From Bacteroides neonati (GTDB lineage: Bacteria; Bacteroidota; Bacteroidia; Bacteroidales; Bacteroidaceae): DNA of 64,000 nt. The notes under the pieces were generated by a model. It saw only the letters and a program-made list of their open reading frames with translations, was not told the DNA's origin and did not search any database. Within the stretch, counting starts at the first letter, position 1. Each line of letters starts with the position of its first letter. The DNA is taken from positions 970,305 through 1,034,304 of the forward strand of contig NZ_HG726020.1 of assembly GCF_000499785.1 (NCBI RefSeq), read 5' to 3'. The position numbers and the translations under genes were made by a program. This document shows positions 9,218 through 18,036 of this stretch, one piece after another.

Positions 9218-9529
9218 ATGGATATACTTGATATTCTTATTCGTGAGTCAGAAAACAGCTCCAAAGTGTATCTGTATGAGGAAAATGGTCAATGGTGCGC
9301 CTATGAGCGTTCGGCCCGACTAATAAGGCTAATTATGCTAAACAAGGCGAAAATAACCCAAGTCAACTATGAGCAATATCAGATCATGCTTGATCGGGCA
9401 GAATTGGATTTATCCAGACTGATTTACTACCCCATTGTTTCCTGTTCCGATCATGAAATCATTATAGACTTACATGCGTTCAAGTTCTCGGAAGAAAAAG
9501 AATTATTCACATGGCTATATGGGTATTAA
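9218..9529 (+). CDS. Small cytosolic protein at end of fimbrial operon, unknown function
   Basis: A 103-aa protein 18 bases after the last fimbrial lipoprotein and in the same direction, so probably in the same transcript. It has no signal peptide, lipobox or membrane segment, in contrast to the seven exported proteins before it. Charged and aromatic residues are mixed (VYLYEENGQWCAYERSARL at 18-36), and a hydrophobic strand with IIIDLHAFKFSEEKELF closes the protein. I do not recognise the family. A cytosolic product at the end of a pilus operon could be a regulator, chaperone or unrelated passenger. Confidence 0.6.
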   Translation: MDILDILIRESENSSKVYLYEENGQWCAYERSARLIRLIMLNKAKITQVNYEQYQIMLDRAELDLSRLIYYPIVSCSDHEIIIDLHAFKFSEEKELFTWLYGY

Positions 9530-9563
9530 AAAATATTGTTTGTTTTGTTTGTGTTCCTCATTA

Positions 9564-9653
9564 CACTTCACTATCGTCTGTGAAGATAAGAGTGAAGTGA
9601 ATGGGGATTTTCTACAACCACATAGTATGGTGCACGACGTACTATCTCGTGGT
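9564..9653. terminator. Two inverted repeats between convergent genes
   Basis: CACTTCACT (9564-9572) pairs with AGTGAAGTG (9591-9599). A second dyad pairs ACCAC-ATAGTA (9617-9627) with TACTAT-CTC-GTGGT (9640-9653), with an unpaired CTC. It overlaps the last codons and stop of the minus-strand lipoprotein gene. The place between the fimbrial operon and a convergent gene suits bidirectional termination, but neither has a long T-run on the plus strand. Confidence 0.4.
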
Positions 9654-10322
9654 AATATGGAAACATCCCTGTTTCAATTCGTACTTCACATAACACTTAT
9701 CTGCCTTACTCATATCGCGCAGTACTTCCGAAAGTACTAATTTAAGCGTATCGGCTCCAACAGCCTGCAAAGGGCGTCCATCAGGGTCTTCAACTTTCGC
9801 AAAGCGTTTCCAGCTTACATCAAAAGTGGTACCATAGAAATGGGCTGAGTTTTCGGACGCATTCCCATTGCGACGACGCAGTCGTTTTACATCATCGCGA
9901 GTGCGCAACACCGAAGTAACCACAATTTGATTGGGATTTAACCCTTTGTTGGTCAGCGAATCGATAAAGATTAAACCAATACTATCCAGCAATGTACCGG
10001 CACGAGGTACCAGATAGGGAATAGAATGCGTAAGCGAGTCGACCACATAATGGTCATTGGTTTCAATATGCACCAAGCCATCTGTCATCTGTTCAGCCTC
10101 CTCCCGCGAAGATATAGGACGGATGCCCAATGCATGAGCAGCCTGCAAATGCTTGTCATTCAAGTCGCCAAACGACCGCTTGTAACTAATCACTCCTTTA
10201 ATATTTCGTGGTTCGTTCATTTTCAGCGACATATCCTTCTCTTTACAACCGGACATTGAAAAACTTAACCCGCAAAGAAGCGAAGAGAACAGCAAGTGGC
10301 AGAGTTGTCTATTTGTAATCAT
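9642..10322 (-). CDS. DUF5715-like lipoprotein with M15-type zinc-site pattern
   Basis: I place the start at the ATG whose complement is at 10320-10322, because it gives a proper lipoprotein signal peptide (lipobox SFSMSGC, Cys26). An upstream in-frame ATG at 10388 would add 22 residues before the signal. The 226-aa product has SAHFYGTTFD (159-168) and GCFHIT near the C-terminus (His222), together the His-x6-Asp...His layout of M15 D-Ala-D-Ala carboxypeptidases and related peptidoglycan-binding folds. The family is known to me as DUF5715 and is common in Bacteroides. Peptidase activity is inferred from the pattern. A -7 element TATATTTG reads on the minus strand at 10352-10359. Confidence 0.68.
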   Translation of the reverse strand: MITNRQLCHLLFSSLLCGLSFSMSGCKEKDMSLKMNEPRNIKGVISYKRSFGDLNDKHLQAAHALGIRPISSREEAEQMTDGLVHIETNDHYVVDSLTHSIPYLVPRAGTLLDSIGLIFIDSLTNKGLNPNQIVVTSVLRTRDDVKRLRRRNGNASENSAHFYGTTFDVSWKRFAKVEDPDGRPLQAVGADTLKLVLSEVLRDMSKADKCYVKYELKQGCFHITTR

Positions 10323-10434
10323 TAGTTGATCTTCTTGTTTTATTAAGGATGCAAATATAGCCTGTTTGTTTGTTACGGGAAAGCGCACTGCAAATTAATT
10401 CGGCAAGAATCTTCCAAGTATTCAAACGTTTCAT

Positions 10435-10442
10435 TAAATTTG
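10435..10442 (+). promoter_or_regulatory. Probable -7 element for phoH-purC-menG-aroE
   Basis: TAAATTTG fits TAnnTTTG and ends 43 bases before the phoH ATG, with no gene in between on this strand. A convincing -33 TTG was not found at the normal distance. Confidence 0.4.
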
Positions 10443-10485
10443 CAGTCCATTTCGCACAAATTGTGTGAGCCTTTAAATTGATTCG

Positions 10486-11502
10486 ATGATAGAAAAGCTG
10501 ATTGTCCTTGAAGACATTGACCCTGTTATTTTTTATGGGGTCAATAATACAAATATACAGTTATTAAAAGCGTTATACCCCAAACTACGCATTGTAGCCC
10601 GTGGCAATGTGATCAAAGTATTGGGCGACGAAGAAGAGATGTGTCTGTTTGAAGAAAACATCACCAAGCTCGAGAAATACTGTGCGGAATATAATTCACT
10701 CAAAGAAGAGGTCATCATTGACATCGTCAAGGGGAATGCACCACAGGCAGAGAAGACCGGCAATGTCATTGTGTTCAGTGTAACGGGCAAGCCCATTATT
10801 CCACGCAGTGAAAATCAATTGAAGCTGGTCGAAGGTTTCGCAAAGAACGATATGTTGTTTGCTATCGGACCGGCCGGTTCGGGCAAAACATATACCGCCA
10901 TTGCATTAGCCGTTCGTGCATTGAAGAATAAGGAGATCAAAAAGATCATTCTCAGTCGTCCGGCTGTAGAAGCCGGCGAGAAGCTTGGCTTCCTACCCGG
11001 TGATATGAAAGAGAAAATAGATCCCTATTTGCAACCACTTTACGACGCATTGCAAGATATGATTCCGGCTGCTAAGCTCAAAGAATACATGGAGTTGAAT
11101 ATTATTCAAATCGCTCCATTGGCTTTTATGCGCGGACGAACACTCAACGACGCAGTTGTTATATTGGATGAAGCCCAAAACACAACGACGCAACAAATCA
11201 AAATGTTTCTTACCCGAATGGGACTAAACACCAAGATGATTGTAACGGGAGATATGACACAAATCGACCTCCCCACATCGCAAACATCGGGCTTAATACA
11301 AGCCTTACGCATACTAAAAGGCGTGAAAGGTATCAGTGTGGTAGAACTGCATAAGAAAGACATTGTACGCCACAAGCTGGTAGAACGCATTGTCGATGCC
11401 TACGAGAAATTCGATAAAGATACCAAAGCCGAACGCGAAAAGCGGAAAGCCGAAGCAGAAAGCTCTAAATTGCAAATTGCTAAACAGAATATAGAAAGAT
11501 GA
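10486..11502 (+). CDS. phoH: PhoH-family ATPase
   Basis: A 338-aa cytoplasmic P-loop protein. Walker A is at about residues 128-135 (GPAGSGKT) and Walker B is VVILDEAQN, followed by [14 protein letters not shown]; the sensor-like [10 protein letters not shown] completes the PhoH signature. The N-terminal 100 residues form the small KH-like domain usual for the YbeZ/PhoH group. The C-terminal tail is lysine- and glutamate-rich. PhoH proteins bind nucleotides and are linked to RNA metabolism and ribosome maturation, often beside YbeY. It opens a run of overlapping genes: its TGA overlaps the purC ATG by four bases, indicating translational coupling. Confidence 0.93.
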   Translation: MIEKLIVLEDIDPVIFYGVNNTNIQLLKALYPKLRIVARGNVIKVLGDEEEMCLFEENITKLEKYCAEYNSLKEEVIIDIVKGNAPQAEKTGNVIVFSVTGKPIIPRSENQLKLVEGFAKNDMLFAIGPAGSGKTYTAIALAVRALKNKEIKKIILSRPAVEAGEKLGFLPGDMKEKIDPYLQPLYDALQDMIPAAKLKEYMELNIIQIAPLAFMRGRTLNDAVVILDEAQNTTTQQIKMFLTRMGLNTKMIVTGDMTQIDLPTSQTSGLIQALRILKGVKGISVVELHKKDIVRHKLVERIVDAYEKFDKDTKAEREKRKAEAESSKLQIAKQNIER

Positions 11503-12443
11503 AAGCATTAACTAAAACAGATTACAACTTTCCGGGACAGAAAAGCGTGTACCACGGAAAAGTGCGCGATGTATACAACATCAATGACGAGCAACTCGTA
11601 ATGGTAGCCACAGACCGTATCTCAGCCTTCGATGTAGTATTACCCGAAGGAATTCCTTACAAAGGACAAATGCTCAACCAGATTGCAGCTAAGTTTCTGG
11701 ATGCAACACAAGACATTTGTCCGAACTGGAAAACAGCTACCCCCGACCCCATGGTAACCGTAGGTGTTGCCTGCCAAGGATTTGCTGTGGAAATGATTGT
11801 ACGCGGATACCTTTGTGGTAGTGCATGGCGTGCTTATAAGAGTGGTGTACGCGAAATCTGCGGAGTACAGCTTCCGGATGGCATGCGCGAGAACCAACGT
11901 TTCCCTCAGCCAATCGTTACCCCAACTACGAAGGCCGAACTCGGTCTGCACGATGAGGATATCTCGAAAGAGGAGATTCTGCGTCAAGGGCTGGCTACTC
12001 CCGACGAATATGCTACGTTGGAGAAATATACACTGGCTCTGTTTCAACGCGGCACAGAGATAGCTGCCGAACGCGGACTGATTCTGGTAGATACGAAATA
12101 CGAATTCGGTAAACACAACGGTATCATCTACCTGATGGATGAGATTCACACTCCCGACTCAAGCCGTTATTTCTACGCAGAAGGTTACAAAGAACGTTTT
12201 GAAAAAGGCGAACCACAGAAACAACTCTCCAAAGAGTTCGTACGCGAATGGTTGATGGAAAACGGATTCCAAGGACAAGCCGGACAAACAGTGCCCGAGA
12301 TGACCGAAGAGATCGTTAAAAGTATCAGCGACCGTTATATCGAACTATACGAAAACATCACCGGAGAGAAATTCGAAAAAGAAGATACAAGCAACTTACT
12401 GGAACGTATCGATAAGAACGTAACAGCATTTCTAACAAAGTAA
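11499..12443 (+). CDS. purC: SAICAR synthetase (PurC)
   Basis: Phosphoribosylaminoimidazole-succinocarboxamide synthase, 314 aa, which joins CAIR and aspartate with ATP in de novo purine synthesis. Family motifs visible are KVRDVYNI with [20 protein letters not shown] near the N-terminus and [18 protein letters not shown] in the middle. [12 protein letters not shown] and [12 protein letters not shown] match the C-terminal SAICAR signature. The length suits the longer, yeast-like PurC form seen in Bacteroidetes. It overlaps phoH at its start, and its stop codon shares a base with the menG start. Confidence 0.96.
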   Translation: MKALTKTDYNFPGQKSVYHGKVRDVYNINDEQLVMVATDRISAFDVVLPEGIPYKGQMLNQIAAKFLDATQDICPNWKTATPDPMVTVGVACQGFAVEMIVRGYLCGSAWRAYKSGVREICGVQLPDGMRENQRFPQPIVTPTTKAELGLHDEDISKEEILRQGLATPDEYATLEKYTLALFQRGTEIAAERGLILVDTKYEFGKHNGIIYLMDEIHTPDSSRYFYAEGYKERFEKGEPQKQLSKEFVREWLMENGFQGQAGQTVPEMTEEIVKSISDRYIELYENITGEKFEKEDTSNLLERIDKNVTAFLTK

Positions 12444-13180
12444 TGAATTACCCACAAGAAACCATCAAGCCCTACGGCAATGACGGAAAGAAAAGTGAAC
12501 AAGTAGAACAGATGTTCAACAACATCGCTCCTGCTTATGACCGACTGAACCATACCCTCTCATTGGGTATTGATCGCAGTTGGCGCAAGAAGGCGATCAA
12601 CTGGTTGCGTCCTTTCCATCCACAACAGATGATGGATGTAGCTACCGGCACGGGCGACTTTGCTATTCTGGCCTGTCGTAGCCTCCAGCCCCAACATCTT
12701 ATCGGAACCGATATATCGGAAGGCATGATGAACGTGGGACGTGAAAAAGTAAAAAAGGAAGGTCTCGCGGGCAAAATAACCTTTGCCCGTGAAGACTGTA
12801 CCTCCCTCTCGTTTGCCGAACATACATTCGATGCTATCACAGTAGCTTTTGGTATCCGCAATTTCGAGGATCTGGATCGCGGACTTTCCGAAATGTGTCG
12901 GGTGCTTACTCCGGGTGGCCACTTGGTTATCCTGGAACTTACCACCCCAGACCGCTTCCCGATGAAGCAGCTATTTAGTATCTACTCCAAGGTAGTAATA
13001 CCCGTATTAGGCAAAATGCTTTCCAAAGACAATAAAGCGTACAGCTACCTGCCGCAAACGATCAAAGCATTTCCGCAAGGAGAAGTCATGGAGGGCATCA
13101 TTGCCCGGGCAGGCTTTAGCCAGGTTCAGTTTCGACGACTGACGTTTGGCATTTGTACGCTTTATACGGCGACTAAATAA
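12443..13180 (+). CDS. menG: Demethylmenaquinone methyltransferase (MenG/UbiE)
   Basis: A 245-aa class I SAM methyltransferase that performs the final C-methylation in menaquinone synthesis. [20 protein letters not shown] is the UbiE/MenG N-terminal signature. [11 protein letters not shown] is the SAM-binding glycine motif, [10 protein letters not shown] the central family motif, and [11 protein letters not shown] a typical C-terminus. Bacteroides use menaquinone as their quinone, so the menaquinone role is preferred over ubiquinone. The start overlaps the purC stop (TAATG). Confidence 0.95.
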   Translation: MNYPQETIKPYGNDGKKSEQVEQMFNNIAPAYDRLNHTLSLGIDRSWRKKAINWLRPFHPQQMMDVATGTGDFAILACRSLQPQHLIGTDISEGMMNVGREKVKKEGLAGKITFAREDCTSLSFAEHTFDAITVAFGIRNFEDLDRGLSEMCRVLTPGGHLVILELTTPDRFPMKQLFSIYSKVVIPVLGKMLSKDNKAYSYLPQTIKAFPQGEVMEGIIARAGFSQVQFRRLTFGICTLYTATK

Positions 13181-13198
13181 TTGAATAAATTCCCCCAC

Positions 13199-13942
13199 AT
13201 GATGCAAAAGTATGGTTTAATCGGCTACCCGCTGAAACACTCATTCTCTATCGGATACTTCAACGAGAAGTTTCACTCAGAAGGCATTGACGCTGAATAT
13301 GTAAACTTCGAAATTCCGGAAATAAACGATTTTAAAGAAATCATCGAAGAGAATCCGAATCTTTGCGGACTCAATGTAACCATTCCCTATAAAGAGCAGG
13401 TTATTCCTTTTCTGGACAGCCTTGATCCGGATACGGCTAAGATAGGTGCGGTCAACGTCATTAAAATAATCCGTCAAAAAGGAAAAGTGCAATTGATAGG
13501 ATACAATTCCGATATCATCGGTTTCACGCAATCCATACAGCCACTCTTGCAGCCCCACCACAAACGAGCACTCATTCTGGGCACAGGCGGTGCTTCGAAA
13601 GCAGTATTTCACGGATTAAAAAACCTGGGTATCGACAGTACTTTCGTATCACGTAGCCACGAGCAAGGTGCTTTGCTTTATGAAGAATTGACACCCGAAA
13701 TCATGGCAGAACATACGGTTATTGTCAATTGTACTCCTGTAGGCATGTATCCCAAGGTCGATTTCTGCCCCAACATTCCGTATGAGTATATTACACCAAA
13801 CCATTTATTGTATGATTTGTTATATAATCCGAACACTACTCTCTTCATGAAAAAAGGTGAAGAGCGGGGTGCTATAACCAAAAACGGTTTAGAGATGCTG
13901 CTATTGCAAGCATTCGCCGGATGGGAAATATGGAATAAATAA
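13199..13942 (+). CDS. aroE: Shikimate dehydrogenase (AroE)
   Basis: NADP-dependent shikimate dehydrogenase of the chorismate pathway, about 248 aa. The start is set at ATG 13199 (or the adjacent ATG 13202), because an in-frame TTG at 13181 lies directly against the menG stop and would only add residues before the conserved MxKYGLIGYPLKHSFS opening. Seen: NVTIPYKEQV with the catalytic lysine, GTGGASKAV as the Rossmann dinucleotide loop, NCTPVGMYP, and a C-terminal NGLEMLLLQA with the usual Gln. The protein is slightly short, as is usual for Bacteroidetes AroE. Confidence 0.94.
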   Translation: MMQKYGLIGYPLKHSFSIGYFNEKFHSEGIDAEYVNFEIPEINDFKEIIEENPNLCGLNVTIPYKEQVIPFLDSLDPDTAKIGAVNVIKIIRQKGKVQLIGYNSDIIGFTQSIQPLLQPHHKRALILGTGGASKAVFHGLKNLGIDSTFVSRSHEQGALLYEELTPEIMAEHTVIVNCTPVGMYPKVDFCPNIPYEYITPNHLLYDLLYNPNTTLFMKKGEERGAITKNGLEMLLLQAFAGWEIWNK

Positions 13943-13952
13943 GACGTGAGTT

Positions 13953-14903
13953 ATGAGAAGAAAAGGTATTTATGGCATTATCATTCTTGTATTGTTGTTG
14001 ACCGGAGCAACCATCTTTGGTAGTTTCTATCTACTTAATTTCTCTCTGTGTCCGAACGAGACCATTCTCTCAAAGGATGCCGATTCATATCCTTATATGT
14101 ATAAGGAATATCCGTTTCTGGAGTCGTGGGTCGACAGCCTCCGACAAGAGGATGCTTTGCGCGATACCTTTATCACCAATCCCCAAGGCATTCAGTTGCA
14201 TGCCTACTACATTCGTGCACCGCGGCCAACGAACAAAACAGCCGTCATTGTACATGGTTATACCGACAATGCCATCCGCATGTTCATGATCGGATACCTT
14301 TACAACCGCGATCTGCAATTCAACGTTTTGCTACCCGATTTGCAACATCATGGCCAAAGCGAAGGCGATGCCATTCAAATGGGCTGGAAAGACCGTTTGG
14401 ATGTTATGCAGTGGATGAAGCTGGCGCAAAACCTTTATGGCGATAGTACTCAAATGGTTGTACACGGCATTTCGATGGGAGCTGCCACAACAATGATGGT
14501 TTCGGGCGAGGAACAGCCCGAGTTTGTGAAATGCTTTGTAGAAGATTGTGGCTATACCAGTGTTTGGGACGAGTTCTCGCACGAGTTAAAAACCTCTTAT
14601 CACCTGCCCCCTTTCCCGATCATGTACGCGAGCAGCCGATTGTGTCAACAAAAATACGGCTGGAATTTCAAAGAAGCTTCATCGCTCAATCAGGTAGCTA
14701 AATGCCGGTTGCCCATGTTTTTCATTCATGGAGACAAAGACACCTACGTGCCCACTTGGATGGTTTATCCTCTATACGAAGCCAAGCCGGGTGCCAAGGA
14801 GCTATGGATTGTTCCCGGAGCAGCTCATGCGCTCTCTTATCTGGAAAACAAAGATACATATACCGAAAAGGTACGTACATTCGTAGGGCGTTACATACAT
14901 TAA
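13953..14903 (+). CDS. Membrane-anchored alpha/beta hydrolase
   Basis: A 316-aa protein with one N-terminal transmembrane helix (residues about 6-28) that should place the catalytic domain outside the cytoplasmic membrane. The alpha/beta-hydrolase core is clear: VHGYTDNA as the oxyanion region, LLPDLQHHGQSEG, the nucleophile elbow HGISMGAA, the acid-bearing FFIHGDKDTYVP, and histidine in PGAAHALSY. The closest described group is the serine aminopeptidase S33/YqiA-like hydrolases; the substrate cannot be told. It begins 10 bases after aroE and may belong to the same transcript. Confidence 0.85.
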   Translation: MRRKGIYGIIILVLLLTGATIFGSFYLLNFSLCPNETILSKDADSYPYMYKEYPFLESWVDSLRQEDALRDTFITNPQGIQLHAYYIRAPRPTNKTAVIVHGYTDNAIRMFMIGYLYNRDLQFNVLLPDLQHHGQSEGDAIQMGWKDRLDVMQWMKLAQNLYGDSTQMVVHGISMGAATTMMVSGEEQPEFVKCFVEDCGYTSVWDEFSHELKTSYHLPPFPIMYASSRLCQQKYGWNFKEASSLNQVAKCRLPMFFIHGDKDTYVPTWMVYPLYEAKPGAKELWIVPGAAHALSYLENKDTYTEKVRTFVGRYIH

Positions 14904-14947
14904 GTTCAAAAAAGTTCCTATCTTTGTGTCTGAATAAACCATGCTTT

Positions 14948-15874
14948 ATGAAACAGATACTTACACTCTTCCTTTTTTTCGTTCTACTTTCTCCCTTATC
15001 GCAGGCGCAAGAAAAGGTATATACAGTCGACAATATTCCCAAGGTGCATCTGCAAAATAAGATGCAGTATGTATGCAACCCTGCCGGTATTCTATCCGGC
15101 GAAGCTTGTGCGCAGATAGACAGTATGCTCTATGCCCTCGAACAGCAAACAGGTATCGAAACTGTGGTAGCCGTAGTGCCCAGTATTGGTCAGGCTGATT
15201 GTTTCGACTTTTCTCACGAACTATTAAACAAATGGGGGGTAGGCAAACAAGGCAAAAACAATGGTTTGGTCATTCTTCTTGTTACCGACCAGCGATGTGT
15301 ACAGTTCTATACCGGCTATGGCCTTGAAGGCGATCTGCCCGATGCCATCTGCAAACGCATACAAACCAAATATATGATTCCTTATCTGCGACAGGGCGAT
15401 TGGAACAACGGAATGGTAGCCGGCGTTCGAGCCGTATGCCAACGCTTGGACGGATCGATGGTGAACGATACACCTTCGCAAGACGAAGGCGGTTCGTGGG
15501 GATTGATCGTATTTGCTCTCTTCGGCTTCATAGGCGTAGCCTCTATCATCAGCGTGCTCGCCGTACGTGCTGCAAGCCGTTGCCCCAAATGCGGAAAACA
15601 TGAGTTGCAACGTAGCGGAAGCACACTTATCTCTAAACGAAACGGTGTGAAAACAGAAGACGTCGTATACACCTGCCGCCATTGTGGCCATAGCGTTGTG
15701 CGCCGCCAACAAACCTATGACGAAGACTATCGCGGACGTGGCAATGGTGGAGGGGGGCCCTTCATTGGCGGCTTCGGCACAGGTGGTGGTTTCGGAGGTG
15801 GAGGCGGAGGCTTTAGCGGCGGAAGCTTCGGCGGGGGAATGGGCGGAGGCGGTGGAGCCGGTTCTCGCTTTTAA
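14948..15874 (+). CDS. TPM-domain protein with zinc ribbon and Gly-rich tail
   Basis: I start this gene at ATG 14948, which opens with a clean signal peptide (MKQILTLFLFFVLLSPLSQA). Upstream in-frame codons lie inside the hydrolase gene. The 308-aa product has a TPM domain (residues about 40-160; YVCNPAGILSG, VVAVVPSIGQ, GYGLEGDLPDAICKRI) as in TLP18.3/Psb32/MOLO-1 and YgcG proteins, and a membrane segment at about 178-198. A zinc ribbon follows (CPKCGKHEL ... CRHCGHSV), then a tail almost entirely Gly, Ser and Phe. TPM proteins commonly pair with LemA, which follows 50 bases downstream. The function is unknown; a role in envelope stress or membrane protein quality control is often suggested. 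Confidence 0.82.
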   Translation: MKQILTLFLFFVLLSPLSQAQEKVYTVDNIPKVHLQNKMQYVCNPAGILSGEACAQIDSMLYALEQQTGIETVVAVVPSIGQADCFDFSHELLNKWGVGKQGKNNGLVILLVTDQRCVQFYTGYGLEGDLPDAICKRIQTKYMIPYLRQGDWNNGMVAGVRAVCQRLDGSMVNDTPSQDEGGSWGLIVFALFGFIGVASIISVLAVRAASRCPKCGKHELQRSGSTLISKRNGVKTEDVVYTCRHCGHSVVRRQQTYDEDYRGRGNGGGGPFIGGFGTGGGFGGGGGGFSGGSFGGGMGGGGGAGSRF

Positions 15875-15924
15875 TCTCAAACAGTATATAGTCAATAAAT
15901 AATCACTTCAAATACAACGATCAA

Positions 15925-16515
15925 ATGAAGAAATCAGTTATTATTCTCCTTGCTATTCTTGCCGTTGTGGCAATCATTGTTATCTCCTCTATCAGCACGT
16001 ATAACGGATTGGTAACGATGGACGAAAAGGTAAGTGGTCAATGGGCCAATGTAGAAACGCAGTATCAACGCCGTGCCGATCTCATTCCCAATCTGGTAAA
16101 TACGGTGAAGGGTTATGCCACTCACGAGCAGTCTACCCTCGAAGGAGTGGTCGAAGCACGCAGTCAGGCAACGCAAATCAAAGTAGATGCCGCCAATTTA
16201 ACACCCGAGAAACTGGCCGAATATCAAAAGGCACAAGGAGCGGTAACACAGGCTTTGGGCAAACTGCTTGCCATCACCGAGAACTACCCCGACCTGAAGG
16301 CCAACCAAAACTTTCTGGAGTTGCAAGCCCAACTCGAAGGAACGGAGAACCGAATCAATGTAGCCCGCAAGGACTTCAATGACGCGGCACAGGCATACAA
16401 CGTCAACATTCGTCGCTTCCCGAAAAGTATCTTCGCTACCATGTTTGGTTTCGAAAAGCGTGCTTATTTCGAAGCAGCCGAGGGCAGTGAGAAAGCACCT
16501 GAGGTGAAGTTTTAA
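15925..16515 (+). CDS. lemA: LemA family membrane protein
   Basis: A 196-aa protein with an N-terminal transmembrane helix (residues about 4-24) and the characteristic sequence TYNGLVTMDEKVSGQWANVE followed by YQRRADLIPNLVNTVKGYA. The helical coiled body is followed by FNDAAQAYNVNIRRFPKSIF and FGFEKRAYFEA, the standard LemA C-terminal motif. LemA proteins are membrane-anchored helical bundles of unresolved role. Pairing with a TPM-domain protein is conserved. Confidence 0.95.
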   Translation: MKKSVIILLAILAVVAIIVISSISTYNGLVTMDEKVSGQWANVETQYQRRADLIPNLVNTVKGYATHEQSTLEGVVEARSQATQIKVDAANLTPEKLAEYQKAQGAVTQALGKLLAITENYPDLKANQNFLELQAQLEGTENRINVARKDFNDAAQAYNVNIRRFPKSIFATMFGFEKRAYFEAAEGSEKAPEVKF

Positions 16516-16522
16516 ACACCTT

Positions 16523-16547
16523 GCAGCCTTGTTTACGACAAGGCTGC
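16523..16547 (+). terminator. Perfect 10-bp hairpin after lemA
   Basis: GCAGCCTTGT pairs perfectly with ACAAGGCTGC around a five-base loop, beginning 8 bases after the lemA stop. There is no U-tract, so it could be a weak terminator or a 3'-end-protecting structure. It separates lemA from the MACPF gene. Confidence 0.55.
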
Positions 16548-16581
16548 CCAAACACATCAGCCACCAAATACTTAAAAAAGC

Positions 16582-18036
16582 ATGAAAACAACTAAGTGGG
16601 TCGGCCTCATCACACTCTTTGTTTGTGCCTCTGCCTTCGTCGGTTGTCATGATGGCGAAACAGGGGACAATATCTCCGGGAGCCATGATCCCTATATCAG
16701 CCCTTCAGTGCCTAAAGGCAGCATCTCTGTTCTCGCTTCAGAAACACAGATGCGTCTCGTGCCCGGACTGGGATATGATATTATGGGCGATTATCTAAGC
16801 AATAATTCGATCAGAGAAGCAGTCGTCGACTTAGATAAAGTAGATAAAGACCTAATCACGTACATCCAAGCAACCGCAAGCGAAGGGGCTGGATACGAAG
16901 GGCACAATATGGTCGAACTTCTTCAATCGATCATGAAGAGAGACTTCGCCGTACCGCCCGAAAATAGAAACGATTTACTATTCACCGGCACATTTACCGA
17001 CAACAAAGGGCTGGATAGCCATTACGACTACTCCTCTCAATATACCTTTGTGCTCGGGCATAGCGGATCTACCGGTTATCTGTACCGCTTACTTGCACTA
17101 AACATGAAGTGGGAGTCGTGCCTCACCGATGAATTCAAAGAAGCACTTGCACTTTACACTCCCAAGGAGATCATCGAAAAGTTCGGTACGCATATACTGA
17201 AAGACATTCACCTGGGAAGCTTGATCCGAACTCTCTACCGTACGGTAGTAGCCGACAGCCGGCAAGAGTGTTTACGAACAGCAATTACAGGACAGGGTGC
17301 TCGTCAAAGTACCATTTACAAATTCCCTCACATCACCATCACTTATCCGGAAGAGGTAGTAAAAAAGAATTATGACGGAACGATCACGGTTACCTTTCAA
17401 GGAGGCAACCCGAAAACATTGCCGACCATTTCGCTCACCCCGAACGAAGTTATAGGCAACCCTATTAATCCCGGTTCTTGGATGCTTAGCAGCAATGAAA
17501 CCAATGTTGCCTTAACCCGGTTGGAAGGCAATGATCTGATTCCCCTTTACGATGTCGTTGCCGATCCCATAAAAAAGCAGCAACTCAAAGAGGCCATCAC
17601 TGCGCATATCAAAGCACATCAATTGCCCATGCTTCAAACCGCCCCCATCTTTCAGGCCGGCGACGGAAAGAACCATCGCTACTTTACCTCTTACGACGAA
17701 CTGACTCGCCAAACACAACCTCCGTATACATGCCACGGTGTTATTGGGAGTGTCTTCGTAGTCCAAACGGCAGGTACCGTCCCCCTTTATCAATTTACAG
17801 ATGGAAAGAACGACCGCCTGTCCTTATCTCCCACATTGACCGACCGCCAGCCGATGGGATCTCCATACATAATGGGATATGTCTATGAGGAATATCAACC
17901 AGATCTGGACCGCATATACGAAATATCCGATGGAACCAACTTTGCCTATACGCTCGAAAACAAGAGTGCCTATGGCGAACGAGGCAGTTGGAAGCAAACA
18001 GGCAACTTCTTTTATACAAAAAAAATATCATTATAA
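16582..18036 (+). CDS. MACPF-domain lipoprotein with C-terminal threefold repeat
   Basis: A 484-aa lipoprotein with Cys22 as lipobox residue (ASAFVGCHD). KFGTHILKDIHLGSL (200-214) is the membrane-attack-complex/perforin signature (YGTHY-x6-GG type, here slightly diverged), within a MACPF domain covering about residues 45-345. Residues 354-484 hold three related segments, PIFQAGDGKNHRYFTS, PLYQFTDGKNDRLSLS and RIYEISDGTNFAYTLE (starts about 355, 401, 444), suggesting a small threefold beta domain for binding. Bacteroidales MACPF proteins include secreted antimicrobial toxins (BSAPs) that kill related strains, and others with no known target. No immunity gene is obvious next to it. Confidence 0.85.
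   Translation: MKTTKWVGLITLFVCASAFVGCHDGETGDNISGSHDPYISPSVPKGSISVLASETQMRLVPGLGYDIMGDYLSNNSIREAVVDLDKVDKDLITYIQATASEGAGYEGHNMVELLQSIMKRDFAVPPENRNDLLFTGTFTDNKGLDSHYDYSSQYTFVLGHSGSTGYLYRLLALNMKWESCLTDEFKEALALYTPKEIIEKFGTHILKDIHLGSLIRTLYRTVVADSRQECLRTAITGQGARQSTIYKFPHITITYPEEVVKKNYDGTITVTFQGGNPKTLPTISLTPNEVIGNPINPGSWMLSSNETNVALTRLEGNDLIPLYDVVADPIKKQQLKEAITAHIKAHQLPMLQTAPIFQAGDGKNHRYFTSYDELTRQTQPPYTCHGVIGSVFVVQTAGTVPLYQFTDGKNDRLSLSPTLTDRQPMGSPYIMGYVYEEYQPDLDRIYEISDGTNFAYTLENKSAYGERGSWKQTGNFFYTKKISL

Noticed and set aside
13181..13198. TTG start for aroE
   Set aside because: It adjoins the menG stop and adds six residues before the conserved opening; ATG at 13199 or 13202 fits the family better.
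14702..14947. Upstream extension of the TPM-domain gene
   Set aside because: The extra codons lie inside the alpha/beta hydrolase gene and precede a clean signal peptide at 14948.
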